A stretch of 52,329 bases of DNA from Sphingobacteriaceae bacterium (lineage in GTDB: Bacteria > Bacteroidota > Bacteroidia > Sphingobacteriales > Sphingobacteriaceae): assembly GCA_947479815.1 (NCBI GenBank), contig CANKAT010000014.1, positions 1 to 52,329 on the forward strand. Direction: 5' to 3'. Positions 45,667 through 52,329 of this stretch are shown here, piece by piece (positions within the stretch are counted from its first letter, which is position 1; each line of letters starts with the position of its first letter). The notes below the pieces were generated by a model. It made no database searches and was not told the DNA's origin. It was given only the letters and a program-made list of their open reading frames with translations. A program made the position numbers and the translations under genes.

Positions 45667-46680
45667 TTAACGTGCATCTAGAAATATAGCCTCAGGGCTA
45701 CTCGTTAGTAGAGCAATTGCCGATGGTTTTGCATTTCCATTATCTAAATACTTAAAGGTCAGTATCTTGCGTCCGGCTTTTTCTGCAACATAGATCAAGT
45801 CTTTTGTTGTTCTGTCATCCCATGCAATATCAACAGGATTTCCAAGTAAGGTATTCAGGCCTTTGATTGTAGTTGAAGCACTAACAGCTTTACCTCCAGC
45901 AGTAAATTGTGCAGCCGCATCCTTGATAATATAAATAGCACCATCAGTGTCAAATCCGGTAGAGGTGGCCTCTGCAATATCTGTTAAAAGAAGTACATCA
46001 CGATCTGCAGAATAGGTTATTCCATGTAGACGCGCCGCTCCATTAATTGTTATTTTCTTCGTCGGGCTAATATTACCTACTGCAAGTTCAGAAACTTCTT
46101 CAAACAACTGAACCTCGGCACGCGCCAGATCAATTACAACAAACAGGCGGTTATTATCCAAATGTATTCCCCATGGCTGTCCATTAAGCTTCAATTTTTT
46201 ATACGCTGATACAGTGCCCGTTAACGTGCTTGCTTTGGTATATACATAAATTGCACTGTCTATACTACTGGAAACATATAAAACATCGCGCGTTCGGTCA
46301 TAAGCCATTTCTCTAGCACTCAAAAGGCCCTCATCTACAAATGAATTTGCTTGCATCAGGCTACCATCTGTATTTACTTTAAAAGTTCTGATATTTTTAT
46401 TTTTTCTGCTTACCTGGAAAACCGTTCCAGAAAATGGATTAAAAAGTATTCCATTTGCATCGGGTAATTTTGAATCAAATTTATAAGGAACTTTAAATAC
46501 AGCTTGGTCTGCAGGATCAAAAATCATTGTATTGGCTACAGCTGCGTCTGTATCTGCATTTGAAACATATAATCGTGAGACCGTGCTTTGTGGCATCGGT
46601 TCATTATCATCTTTTGTACATGCAGACAAAATGAATAATGGAAGCAGGCACAAGACCTGAACAATGATTCTCTTTTTCAT
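45667..46680 (-). CDS. Lipoprotein with probable beta-propeller repeats
   Basis: 337 residues from ATG at 46678-46680 (MKKRIIVQVLCLLPLF). Lipobox LSAC at about residues 18-21 gives an acylated Cys. Short repeats with RDVLYVSSSIDSAIYVYTK and RDVLLLTDIAEA-type blocks suggest an NHL/YVTN-type beta-propeller. A longer ATG-started reading from 46746 would place the promoter -7 element (46690-46697) inside the coding sequence, so the shorter start is preferred. Function unknown. Confidence 0.72.
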   Translation of the reverse strand: MKKRIIVQVLCLLPLFILSACTKDDNEPMPQSTVSRLYVSNADTDAAVANTMIFDPADQAVFKVPYKFDSKLPDANGILFNPFSGTVFQVSRKNKNIRTFKVNTDGSLMQANSFVDEGLLSAREMAYDRTRDVLYVSSSIDSAIYVYTKASTLTGTVSAYKKLKLNGQPWGIHLDNNRLFVVIDLARAEVQLFEEVSELAVGNISPTKKITINGAARLHGITYSADRDVLLLTDIAEATSTGFDTDGAIYIIKDAAAQFTAGGKAVSASTTIKGLNTLLGNPVDIAWDDRTTKDLIYVAEKAGRKILTFKYLDNGNAKPSAIALLTSSPEAIFLDAR

Positions 46681-46689
46681 ATTCAGTAT

Positions 46690-46697
46690 CAAAGTTA
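46690..46697 (-). promoter_or_regulatory. Candidate promoter of the lipoprotein gene
   Basis: TAACTTTG on the minus strand matches TAnnTTTG and predicts a start about 46685, 5 bases ahead of the ATG. No clear -33 box. It supports the shorter start. Confidence 0.4.
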
Positions 46698-46845
46698 AGA
46701 GTTGAATTGGATAAATACATACCCTATTTTTCAGCATACAAATCAAAGCAGCAGAGCAGGTCTGAAAATGTAACAGTAATGTTATAATTTGACCATAGTG
46801 ACAAGCTGAATATCCGCTACATTCGAACTCTTAAAAACCAAAAAA

Positions 46846-49800
46846 ATGAAATATCTTCTTCTTTTAAGTTTCCTGATTGTACAGGTATGCGACGTAGCAG
46901 CACAGGTAACTTATCCTGTTAATGGCTCATATGATAAACGACCTGGCTTATATGCATTTATTAACGCTACCCTAGTAGTCAATGCGGAGCAAATAATAAG
47001 CAATGGTGTATTATTAGTCAAAAATCAAAAAATAGAGGCCGTAGGTCAGGAAATAATTATTCCGAATGGCTACATAAAAATTGACCTAAAGGGTAAATTT
47101 ATTTATCCTTCATTTATTGATGCTTTTACGAGTTATGGATTAGCCTCAAGTCCAAGTGCCAGACAAGGAGGTGGGTTTGGACGAACACAAGTATTTACAT
47201 CAACAAAAGCTGGAGCATATGCCTGGAATGAGGCAATTAGGCCTGAAATTGCAGTTAGATCAATTTTTACTGTCGATGCCAAGAAAGCAGAAGACTACAA
47301 AAAAGCAGGTTTTGGTACCGTACAATCTGTAAGTCGTGATGGAATTGCAAGAGGAGCATCCCTTATTTCAACCTTAAATGATCAAGATGAAAGTACGGTG
47401 ATATTGAAAGATCTGGCAGCTGCTCATTATTCATTCAGCAAAGGAAGTTCAACCAATAGCTACCCAACTTCACTCATGGGTTCTATTGCATTATTACGCC
47501 AAACTTACCTCGATGCCGCCTGGTATAAAAATCAAAAAGATGAATTCAATATCTCTTTAGATGAATTCAATAAGACTCAGTTGCTTTCACAAATATTTGA
47601 GGTAAGTGATGTTTTGAGTGTACTTAGGGCTGACAAGATTGGTGATGAATTTGGTAAGCAATATGTATTTAAAACAGACGGCAAGGAATATCAACGTTTA
47701 GCTGAAGCAAAAGCAACAGGTGGAAGCTTCATCATCCCATTAACTTTTCCAAAACCGTTTGATATTGAAGATGCTGCAGATGCAAGAAATATCAGCTATA
47801 CCCAATTAAAGGACTGGGAGTTGGCACCATCAAATCCATCTGCTCTTGAAAAAGCAGGAATTAAATTCGCATTAACAAGTTTTGGGCTTGAAACAGCACC
47901 AAAAGATTTTTGGGCTAACCTTCGAACTGCAATTGATCACGGTTTAACTGAAAAGCAAGCATTAAAATCATTAACTGAAGTACCGGCAGAAATGCTGGGT
48001 GTATCTGAAATGGTTGGATCATTGAGTAAAGGAAAACTTGCAAACTTTATTATAACATCAGACAACATCTTCAAAAAAGATAATATCATTTATGAAAATT
48101 GGGTGCAGGGCAATCAGTATGTTGTAACCAAAATGGATATCGCTGATCTCAGGGGTAGCTTTACCTTAAACATAGAAGGTAACTCAGACCTTGAAATTAA
48201 GATTGGTGGCACAACTGGCTCTTATGACCTGAATGTAGAGCGAAAAGGTATTGACAGCATCAAGGTTAAAGGTAATATTACCCGCACAGGTGATTTGTTA
48301 AGCATGAACTTTGATCTGAAAAAGAATCCTGCTGGAACAATCAGATTAAATGGATACATCAGCTCAGTATCACCGATAATCTTCAAAGGAGAGGTTATTT
48401 TAACTGATGGAACCAGTAGAAAATGGACGGCCATATTTAAAGAATCATTTAAGGATCAGGCAAAAAAGGAAATGCCTAACAAACCAATAATTGCTTCAGG
48501 TCCGGTTATCTACCCATTTATGGCTTATGGTTATGCAGATGCTCCCAAAAGGGAAGTTGTTTTGTTTAAAAATGCGACTGTCTGGACAAATGAGAAAGAA
48601 GGAAAGCTTATCAATACAGACGTTCTAATTGAAGGAGGAAAAATTAAATCAATCGGCAAAAATTTAAGTGCAGGAACTGCAAAAGTGATCGATGCAAGTG
48701 GAAAGCATCTAACTCCCGGTATAATAGATGAGCATTCACATATAGGTGGAAGCGGAGGTATAAATGAAGGGGCACAATCTGTTAGTTCGGAAGTAAGAAT
48801 TGCCGATATTATCACTTCAGAGGATATCAATATCTATCGTCAACTTGCAGGTGGAGTTACTTCATCACAAATTCTACATGGTTCAGCAAATCCAATCGGC
48901 GGACAATCTCAACTGATTAAACTAAGGTGGGGTAAAAACCCCGAAGAACTAAAGTTTGAAGGTAGCGATGGCTTCATCAAATTTGCTTTGGGTGAAAATG
49001 TGAAACAAAGTAACTTTCAGATTCCTGGAGGAAATTTACGTTTCCCTCAATCCAGAATGGGTGTTGAGCAGGTATTTATCGATGCCTTTACACGGGCAAA
49101 GGAGTATAAAGCAGCAAGGTCAATCAAAGGAAATAATGTGAGACGCGACCTGGAGCTGGATGCACTGGTAGAAATACTGGATAATAAACGTTTTATCACC
49201 TGTCATTCTTATGTTCAATCTGAAATTAATATGCTGATGCATTTAGCCGACTCTATGGGCTTCAAAATCAATACGTTCACACACATACTGGAAGGCTATA
49301 AAGTAGCTGATGGAATGAAGAAACGTGGAATTGCGGGCTCTACTTTTAGTGATTGGTGGGCTTACAAAAATGAAGTTGCTGAGGCTATTCCATACAATGG
49401 TAAAATCATGCATGAGGTGGGTGTTTTAACAGGTTTCAACTCTGATGATGCTGAAATGGCTAGACGTTTAAATCAGGAAGCTGCAAAAGCGATCACTTAT
49501 GGTGGAATGAGTGAAGAAGATGCTTTGAAACTGGTCACACTAAATCCTGCCAAAATGCTACACATCGACAACAGGGTAGGAAGTTTAAAAATTGGAAAAG
49601 ATGCAGACCTGGTTCTATGGTCAGACAATCCATTGTCAATTTATGCAAAAGCAGAAAAAACATTCGTCGATGGTATTGCCTATTGGGATATAGATCTTGA
49701 TTCACAGAAACAGAAAGAGTTAAAAGCAGATCAGGGAAGGATTATTCAGAAAATGATCGAAGCTAAGAGCAGTGGAACGGTAACTGCACGCCCAGGCATC

Positions 49801-49866
49801 CAGCGCCAGCGACTTTACGAATGTGAAACTACAGAGAACTTCGACCTTTCAGCACAAAATCAATAA
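46846..49866 (+). CDS. Two-domain amidohydrolase-family protein
   Basis: 1006 residues with signal peptide (MKYLLLLSFLIVQVCDVAA). The N-terminal half (about residues 30-430) is amidohydrolase-like but lacks the metal-binding HxH: FIDAFTSYGLA stands where FIDxHxH is expected. The middle (430-540) is a beta-rich linker. The C-terminal half (about 560-1000) has HxH in DEHSHIGG (near 628), HSYVQSEI (near 786), THILEG (near 811) and NSDDAE (near 865), so only this half should be active. Exported. Substrate unknown; resembles imidazolonepropionase/dipeptidase-type members. It overlaps the next frame unless the latter begins downstream. Confidence 0.85.
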   Translation: MKYLLLLSFLIVQVCDVAAQVTYPVNGSYDKRPGLYAFINATLVVNAEQIISNGVLLVKNQKIEAVGQEIIIPNGYIKIDLKGKFIYPSFIDAFTSYGLASSPSARQGGGFGRTQVFTSTKAGAYAWNEAIRPEIAVRSIFTVDAKKAEDYKKAGFGTVQSVSRDGIARGASLISTLNDQDESTVILKDLAAAHYSFSKGSSTNSYPTSLMGSIALLRQTYLDAAWYKNQKDEFNISLDEFNKTQLLSQIFEVSDVLSVLRADKIGDEFGKQYVFKTDGKEYQRLAEAKATGGSFIIPLTFPKPFDIEDAADARNISYTQLKDWELAPSNPSALEKAGIKFALTSFGLETAPKDFWANLRTAIDHGLTEKQALKSLTEVPAEMLGVSEMVGSLSKGKLANFIITSDNIFKKDNIIYENWVQGNQYVVTKMDIADLRGSFTLNIEGNSDLEIKIGGTTGSYDLNVERKGIDSIKVKGNITRTGDLLSMNFDLKKNPAGTIRLNGYISSVSPIIFKGEVILTDGTSRKWTAIFKESFKDQAKKEMPNKPIIASGPVIYPFMAYGYADAPKREVVLFKNATVWTNEKEGKLINTDVLIEGGKIKSIGKNLSAGTAKVIDASGKHLTPGIIDEHSHIGGSGGINEGAQSVSSEVRIADIITSEDINIYRQLAGGVTSSQILHGSANPIGGQSQLIKLRWGKNPEELKFEGSDGFIKFALGENVKQSNFQIPGGNLRFPQSRMGVEQVFIDAFTRAKEYKAARSIKGNNVRRDLELDALVEILDNKRFITCHSYVQSEINMLMHLADSMGFKINTFTHILEGYKVADGMKKRGIAGSTFSDWWAYKNEVAEAIPYNGKIMHEVGVLTGFNSDDAEMARRLNQEAAKAITYGGMSEEDALKLVTLNPAKMLHIDNRVGSLKIGKDADLVLWSDNPLSIYAKAEKTFVDGIAYWDIDLDSQKQKELKADQGRIIQKMIEAKSSGTVTARPGIQRQRLYECETTENFDLSAQNQ

Positions 49867-49876
49867 TCATCAAAAA

Positions 49877-51196
49877 ATGAAGATCAACATGAAAAAATAT
49901 ATAGGTTTTGCGGGTTTAATGCTATGTGCAGGATTCGCCTTCGGACAAGCCACAATAATTCCTGCAAAGGCACAAACAAAACCTGTAGCAATTATTGGGG
50001 CTACTATTCATACTGGTAATGGGCAAGTCATTGAAAATGGCTATATCAGCTTTGATAAAGGAAAGATTACTGGAATTGGGAATGGAATTGGAATGGAATT
50101 TAATTCTGGTAATACCAATATTATAAATGCAAAAGGTAAACATGTTTACCCAGGTTTCATTGCCTCAAATACATCGCTAGGACTGATAGAAGTTGAATCA
50201 GGAGCGAGAGGTACAGATGATCAAGGAGATGTTGGTGAAGTTAATCCGCACATCCGTTCAATAATTGCCTATAATACTGATTCAAAAGTTATTCCAACAT
50301 TACGCTCAAACGGAGTATTAATGGCACAGCCTACTCCTGCAGGCGGATTGGTTTCAGGTCAATCGTCAGTAGTGGTATTAGATGGATGGAACTGGGAAGA
50401 TGCATCTTATAAAAATGATATTGGTATTCATATCAATTGGCCAGTAGTAAGAACTCGAGGTGGGTTTTATGGTCAGAGCGCAGCGGCTCCAACAAGTGAT
50501 CCAAAGGAGGCTCAACAAAAACAGATCTCTGAATTAGAAAGTTATTTAACCGTTGCTAAAGCTTATTCTGAATTGTCAAAGCCAGCTGAATTTAACGCCA
50601 GATTTGATGCGATGAAGGGCCTTTACAATGGTAGCAAAAAGCTATTTATCCATGTAAATACGGCAAAAGATATAATTATGGCTGTTAATCTTGCTAAAAA
50701 ATTCAAGATGACAACAGTGATAGTAGGCGGGACAGAATCATACCTGGTAACAGATTTGCTTCGTGATAATCAAGTTCCTGTAATTATAGTAGAAACTCAG
50801 ACCTTACCTGACCGAACCGAAGACGACGTTTATCTTCCATATAAGCTACCAAAATTACTTCAGGATGGTGGAGTTCTATATTCACTAACCGGAACCGGAT
50901 ACTGGCGTCAGCGCAACCTTCCTTTCGAAGCTGGAACAGCAGTTACCTACGGCTTAACCAAGGAGCAAGCATTATCCATGATCAGTCTGAATACAGCCAA
51001 AATATTGGGGATTGATAAAACAACAGGTAGTCTTGAAATAGGAAAAGACGCAACTCTATTCATTTCTGATGGTGATGCACTAGATATGCTGGGAAATAAG
51101 GTTGACTTAGCTTTTATTCAAGGTCGATCCATTAGTATGGATAACCTACATAAGCAGTTGTATAAAAGATATGCAGATAAATATGAACTAAAATAG
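49877..51196 (+). CDS. Amidohydrolase-family protein with degenerate metal site
   Basis: 439 residues from ATG 49877 (MKINMKKYIGFAGLMLCAGF), with a signal peptide. A reading starting at 49823 overlaps the upstream gene by 44 bases and lacks a signal peptide at its start, so the later start is chosen. The protein aligns to the amidohydrolase fold (HVYPGFIASNTSLGLIEVE; GSLEIGKDATLFI) but the N-terminal HxH is missing (FIASNTSLG) and no clear metal set is seen. It resembles the inactive N-terminal half of the upstream protein and may be its non-catalytic partner. Confidence 0.8.
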   Translation: MKINMKKYIGFAGLMLCAGFAFGQATIIPAKAQTKPVAIIGATIHTGNGQVIENGYISFDKGKITGIGNGIGMEFNSGNTNIINAKGKHVYPGFIASNTSLGLIEVESGARGTDDQGDVGEVNPHIRSIIAYNTDSKVIPTLRSNGVLMAQPTPAGGLVSGQSSVVVLDGWNWEDASYKNDIGIHINWPVVRTRGGFYGQSAAAPTSDPKEAQQKQISELESYLTVAKAYSELSKPAEFNARFDAMKGLYNGSKKLFIHVNTAKDIIMAVNLAKKFKMTTVIVGGTESYLVTDLLRDNQVPVIIVETQTLPDRTEDDVYLPYKLPKLLQDGGVLYSLTGTGYWRQRNLPFEAGTAVTYGLTKEQALSMISLNTAKILGIDKTTGSLEIGKDATLFISDGDALDMLGNKVDLAFIQGRSISMDNLHKQLYKRYADKYELK

Positions 51197-51234
51197 CTTA
51201 TATGCAGAATTGACAATTTGTTCAAATTAGTAGT

Positions 51235-51267
51235 AAATAAATAAGCTCCTGATGGGCAGGAGCTTAT
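51235..51267 (-). terminator. Terminator hairpin of array unit A
   Basis: Perfect 11-bp stem ATAAGCTCCTG (51241-51251) with CAGGAGCTTAT (51257-51267) and a 5-base loop, followed on the minus strand by TTATTT. Identical hairpins occur in units B and C. On the plus strand no T-run follows, so the minus orientation is favoured. Confidence 0.75.
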
Positions 51268-51305
51268 CTAAACTAACCAATTATAAACCTGTTGAATAAG
51301 GTTTG

Positions 51306-51418
51306 CTGTAAGGGAAGGAGTCGAACCTTCACGAAGCAGTTATTTCCCTGTTACGGTATTTCCCAGATCTTCGCCACCGAGACGAGGAGGTGTGTCTGCC
51401 AAATTTCACCACCTTACA
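51306..51418 (-). tRNA. tRNA-like domain, unit A, long variable arm, non-canonical anticodon loop
   Basis: The minus strand folds as a 113-nt class II-like tRNA. The acceptor is TGTAAGG/CCTTACA (7 bp) with G73 and no encoded CCA. T8 is present. The D arm has GTG/CAC with GG in its loop. The T arm is GAAGG/CCTTC with loop TTCGACT. The anticodon arm is CCTCC/GGTGG with one U-U mismatch and the 7-base loop TCGTCTC. The loop lacks the universal U33 (C here) and the usual purine 37 (U here); read conventionally the triplet would be GUC. The variable arm has stem CGAAG/CTTCG and a 32-base interior with two GGGAAATA boxes, far longer than normal. The D arm resembles tRNA-Leu, but G73 is a Ser-type discriminator. 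It may not decode; charge identity is unknown. Confidence 0.7.
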
Positions 51419-51451
51419 GTGTGTAAGCAATTATTTTCTGATTGCTTAAAA

Positions 51452-51483
51452 CAAATGTAAGTAAATGCACTATTCCTTGCAAA
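51452..51483 (-). promoter_or_regulatory. Promoter of unit A (TTTG-N20-TACATTTG)
   Basis: TTTG (51480-51483) and TACATTTG (51452-51459) on the minus strand match the consensus with a 20-base spacer, so transcription should start just before the 5' hairpin. The same promoter precedes unit B. Confidence 0.7.
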
Positions 51484-51884
51484 TTTATTAATGATTTATT
51501 TTAATTTTTATGAATTTAATAACAATTAAATAATATTAATATAATATTGATAATAGACTACTGATTTTATAAGCTTAAATTTCCAACCTTATAATATTTT
51601 ATTAGGCAATAAAGAGATTTTAAGGGTAATGGAATAAGAATGAATACCCTATTATCAAGATTAAATTTAGTTGTAATGAAGCGGAGATTAAGGAACAAAA
51701 AAGAATGCAGGCATGTTTAGCAAAATGAAATGAAAATTTTCATAACTAAGCAATGCAGCCTATTTGAATATGAAATTGCTTAATGATTTAAACTCGTAAA
51801 AAAAAATCATCATATCTGGTGTATAGATATACAAGGGGAGCAAGAAAACATAACTGGAACTGGAACAGTTATCAAAATAATCAA
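51484..51884. other. 400-base AT-rich spacer between units A and B
   Basis: No convincing ORF. A hairpin TAAGCAAT/ATTGCTTA at 51747-51782 uses the same stem word as the 5' hairpin of the units and might be a relic of a lost copy. The rest is AT-rich and not related to the spacer after unit B beyond its first bases. Confidence 0.4.
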
Positions 51885-51917
51885 AAATAAATAAGCTCCT
51901 GATGGGCAGGAGCTTAT
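51885..51917 (-). terminator. Terminator hairpin of array unit B
   Basis: Same perfect 11-bp stem as unit A: ATAAGCTCCTG (51891-51901) with CAGGAGCTTAT (51907-51917), then TTATTTTT on the minus strand. Confidence 0.75.
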
Positions 51918-51955
51918 CTAAACTAACCAATTATAAACCTGTTGAATAAGGTTTG

Positions 51956-52068
51956 CTGTAGGGGAAGGATTCGAACCTCCACGAAGCAGTTATTTCCCTT
52001 TTACGGTATTTCCCAAATCTTCGCCACCGAGACGAGGAGGTGTGTCTGCCAAATTTCACCACCCTACA
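51956..52068 (-). tRNA. tRNA-like domain, unit B
   Basis: Copy of the unit A domain, also 113 nt. The acceptor is TGTAGGG/CCCTACA: the A5-U68 pair of unit A is G5-C68 here, a two-sided compensatory change. The T arm is GGAGG/CCTTC, where A50-U64 has become a G-U wobble, and the loop is TTCGAAT. The anticodon arm and its C33/U37 loop are identical. Two interior variable-arm bases differ, while the CGAAG/CTTCG stem is unchanged. Differences that spare the pairing suggest selection on the fold, so it is unlikely to be a dead pseudogene. Confidence 0.7.
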
Positions 52069-52101
52069 GTGTGTAAGCAATTAATTTCTGATTGCTTAAT
52101 A

Positions 52102-52133
52102 CAAATGTAAGTAAATGCACTATTCCTTGCAAA
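52102..52133 (-). promoter_or_regulatory. Promoter of unit B (TTTG-N20-TACATTTG)
   Basis: Identical to the promoter of unit A, at 52130-52133 and 52102-52109. Conservation stops within a few bases upstream, so the promoter defines the repeat edge. Confidence 0.7.
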
Positions 52134-52290
52134 TTTATTAACAAATTATTTTAATTTTTATTAAATACTTAAATATTGTATTAATTTATTAAAAAATTAG
52201 CAATTCAAGATGAATTTTTGAAGCCCAAATTTCAAACCTGTTAATAATCTTCAATGACGTATCCTAGGGAATAAAACCAAAATTACTGTA

Positions 52291-52329
52291 AAATAAATAA
52301 GCTCCTGATGGGCAGGAGCTTATCTAAAC
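52291..52329 (-). repeat. Start of array unit C (terminator end only), cut by window end
   Basis: The bases repeat the first 39 bases of units A and B including the full terminator hairpin (52297-52323), then the window ends. A third tRNA-like domain should lie just beyond. Confidence 0.8.

Larger units (their letters stand above)
51235..51447 (-). ncRNA. Structured RNA transcription unit A containing the tRNA-like domain
   Basis: Predicted transcript from about 51447 to 51235 with, in order: a 5' hairpin AAGCAAT/ATTGCTT (51425-51447), the ACACAC linker, the tRNA-like domain, a trailer hairpin AAACCT/AGGTTT (51285-51304) abutting the 3' end, and the terminator hairpin. No ORF of note is present. 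The whole unit is repeated at 51885-52097 and begins again at 52291. Confidence 0.6.
51885..52097 (-). ncRNA. Structured RNA transcription unit B
   Basis: Same layout as unit A: 5' hairpin (52075-52097, AAGCAAT/ATTGCTT), linker, tRNA-like domain, trailer hairpin (51935-51954), terminator. About eight substitutions from unit A across roughly 250 bases. Confidence 0.6.

Noticed and set aside
46681-46746. Longer start of the lipoprotein gene
   Set aside because: It would bury the lipoprotein signal and overlap the candidate promoter; the later ATG gives a normal signal peptide.
49823-49876. Longer start of the second amidohydrolase
   Set aside because: It overlaps the upstream coding sequence and places the signal peptide internally.
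51306-51418. Ordinary tRNA-Leu or tRNA-Asp gene
   Set aside because: The D arm resembles tRNA-Leu but G73, the C33/U37 anticodon loop, the GUC triplet and the 43-base variable region do not fit either family.
51235-52329. The right-end repeats as integron attC sites, an IS element or a CRISPR array
   Set aside because: No integrase, transposase or uniform spacers are visible; the repeated part has a promoter, a tRNA-like domain and a terminator, which argues for an RNA gene array instead.

Overview
The window looks like a chromosomal segment of a Bacteroidota bacterium, most likely of the Sphingobacteriales type. This is inferred from an AT-rich genome, Bacteroidota-type promoters (TTG or TTTG, about 19 bp, TAnnTTTG), no evident Shine-Dalgarno usage, a short NuoG, a single-subunit SdhC, and paired ExbD genes with a TonB energiser. 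I cannot name the genus.

Layout. Positions 1-11021 (minus strand) hold a respiratory complex I operon, nuoA to nuoM, with nuoM cut by the window start; genes overlap by 1-8 nt or are closely spaced. Positions 11105-16915 (minus) hold an exbB-exbD-exbD-tonB operon that continues into a small membrane protein, a PstS-like lipoprotein and a TPR protein. Positions 17421-18641 (minus) encode a SUI1/YciH factor and a lipid kinase. Divergent from these is metK (plus), preceded by a promoter and a candidate SAM-II-like riboswitch, then a Nudix hydrolase and a PlsC acyltransferase. Positions 21529-23254 (minus) are a LytS/LytTR-type two-component pair, followed by a small plus-strand ORF, an M28 peptidase and a beta-CASP nuclease. 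Positions 26745-30382 (minus) are the succinate dehydrogenase/fumarate reductase operon sdhCAB. Then come a Deg-type protease (minus), dapF and a SNF2 helicase (plus), and a minus-strand cluster rbfA-hlyIII-M23-tonB-like-small membrane protein-aat-TRIC. Next are hflX and a trpE-trpG-trpC operon (minus) whose 5' leader has a Trp-Trp leader peptide and an intrinsic terminator, i.e. a candidate attenuator. The right side has a small membrane protein, a lipoprotein with propeller-like character, and two plus-strand amidohydrolase-family proteins.

The right end (51235-52329) has no recognisable protein gene. It holds an array of near-identical minus-strand transcription units. Two are complete and a third is cut by the window end. 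Each complete unit has a Bacteroidota promoter, a 5' hairpin, a 113-nt tRNA-like domain with a very long variable arm and a non-canonical anticodon loop, a 3' hairpin and a terminator hairpin. Differences between copies preserve pairing in the acceptor stem (A-U to G-C). This is the strongest candidate for an undescribed element here.

Other signals: TTTAGA-N5-TCTAAA palindromes in the nuoA-nuoB gap and upstream of sdhC suggest shared control of complexes I and II. Short-word repeats sit inside three operons (nuoE/nuoF, sdhA/sdhB, trpE/trpG). An inverted-repeat element lies between sdhC and the Deg protease gene.
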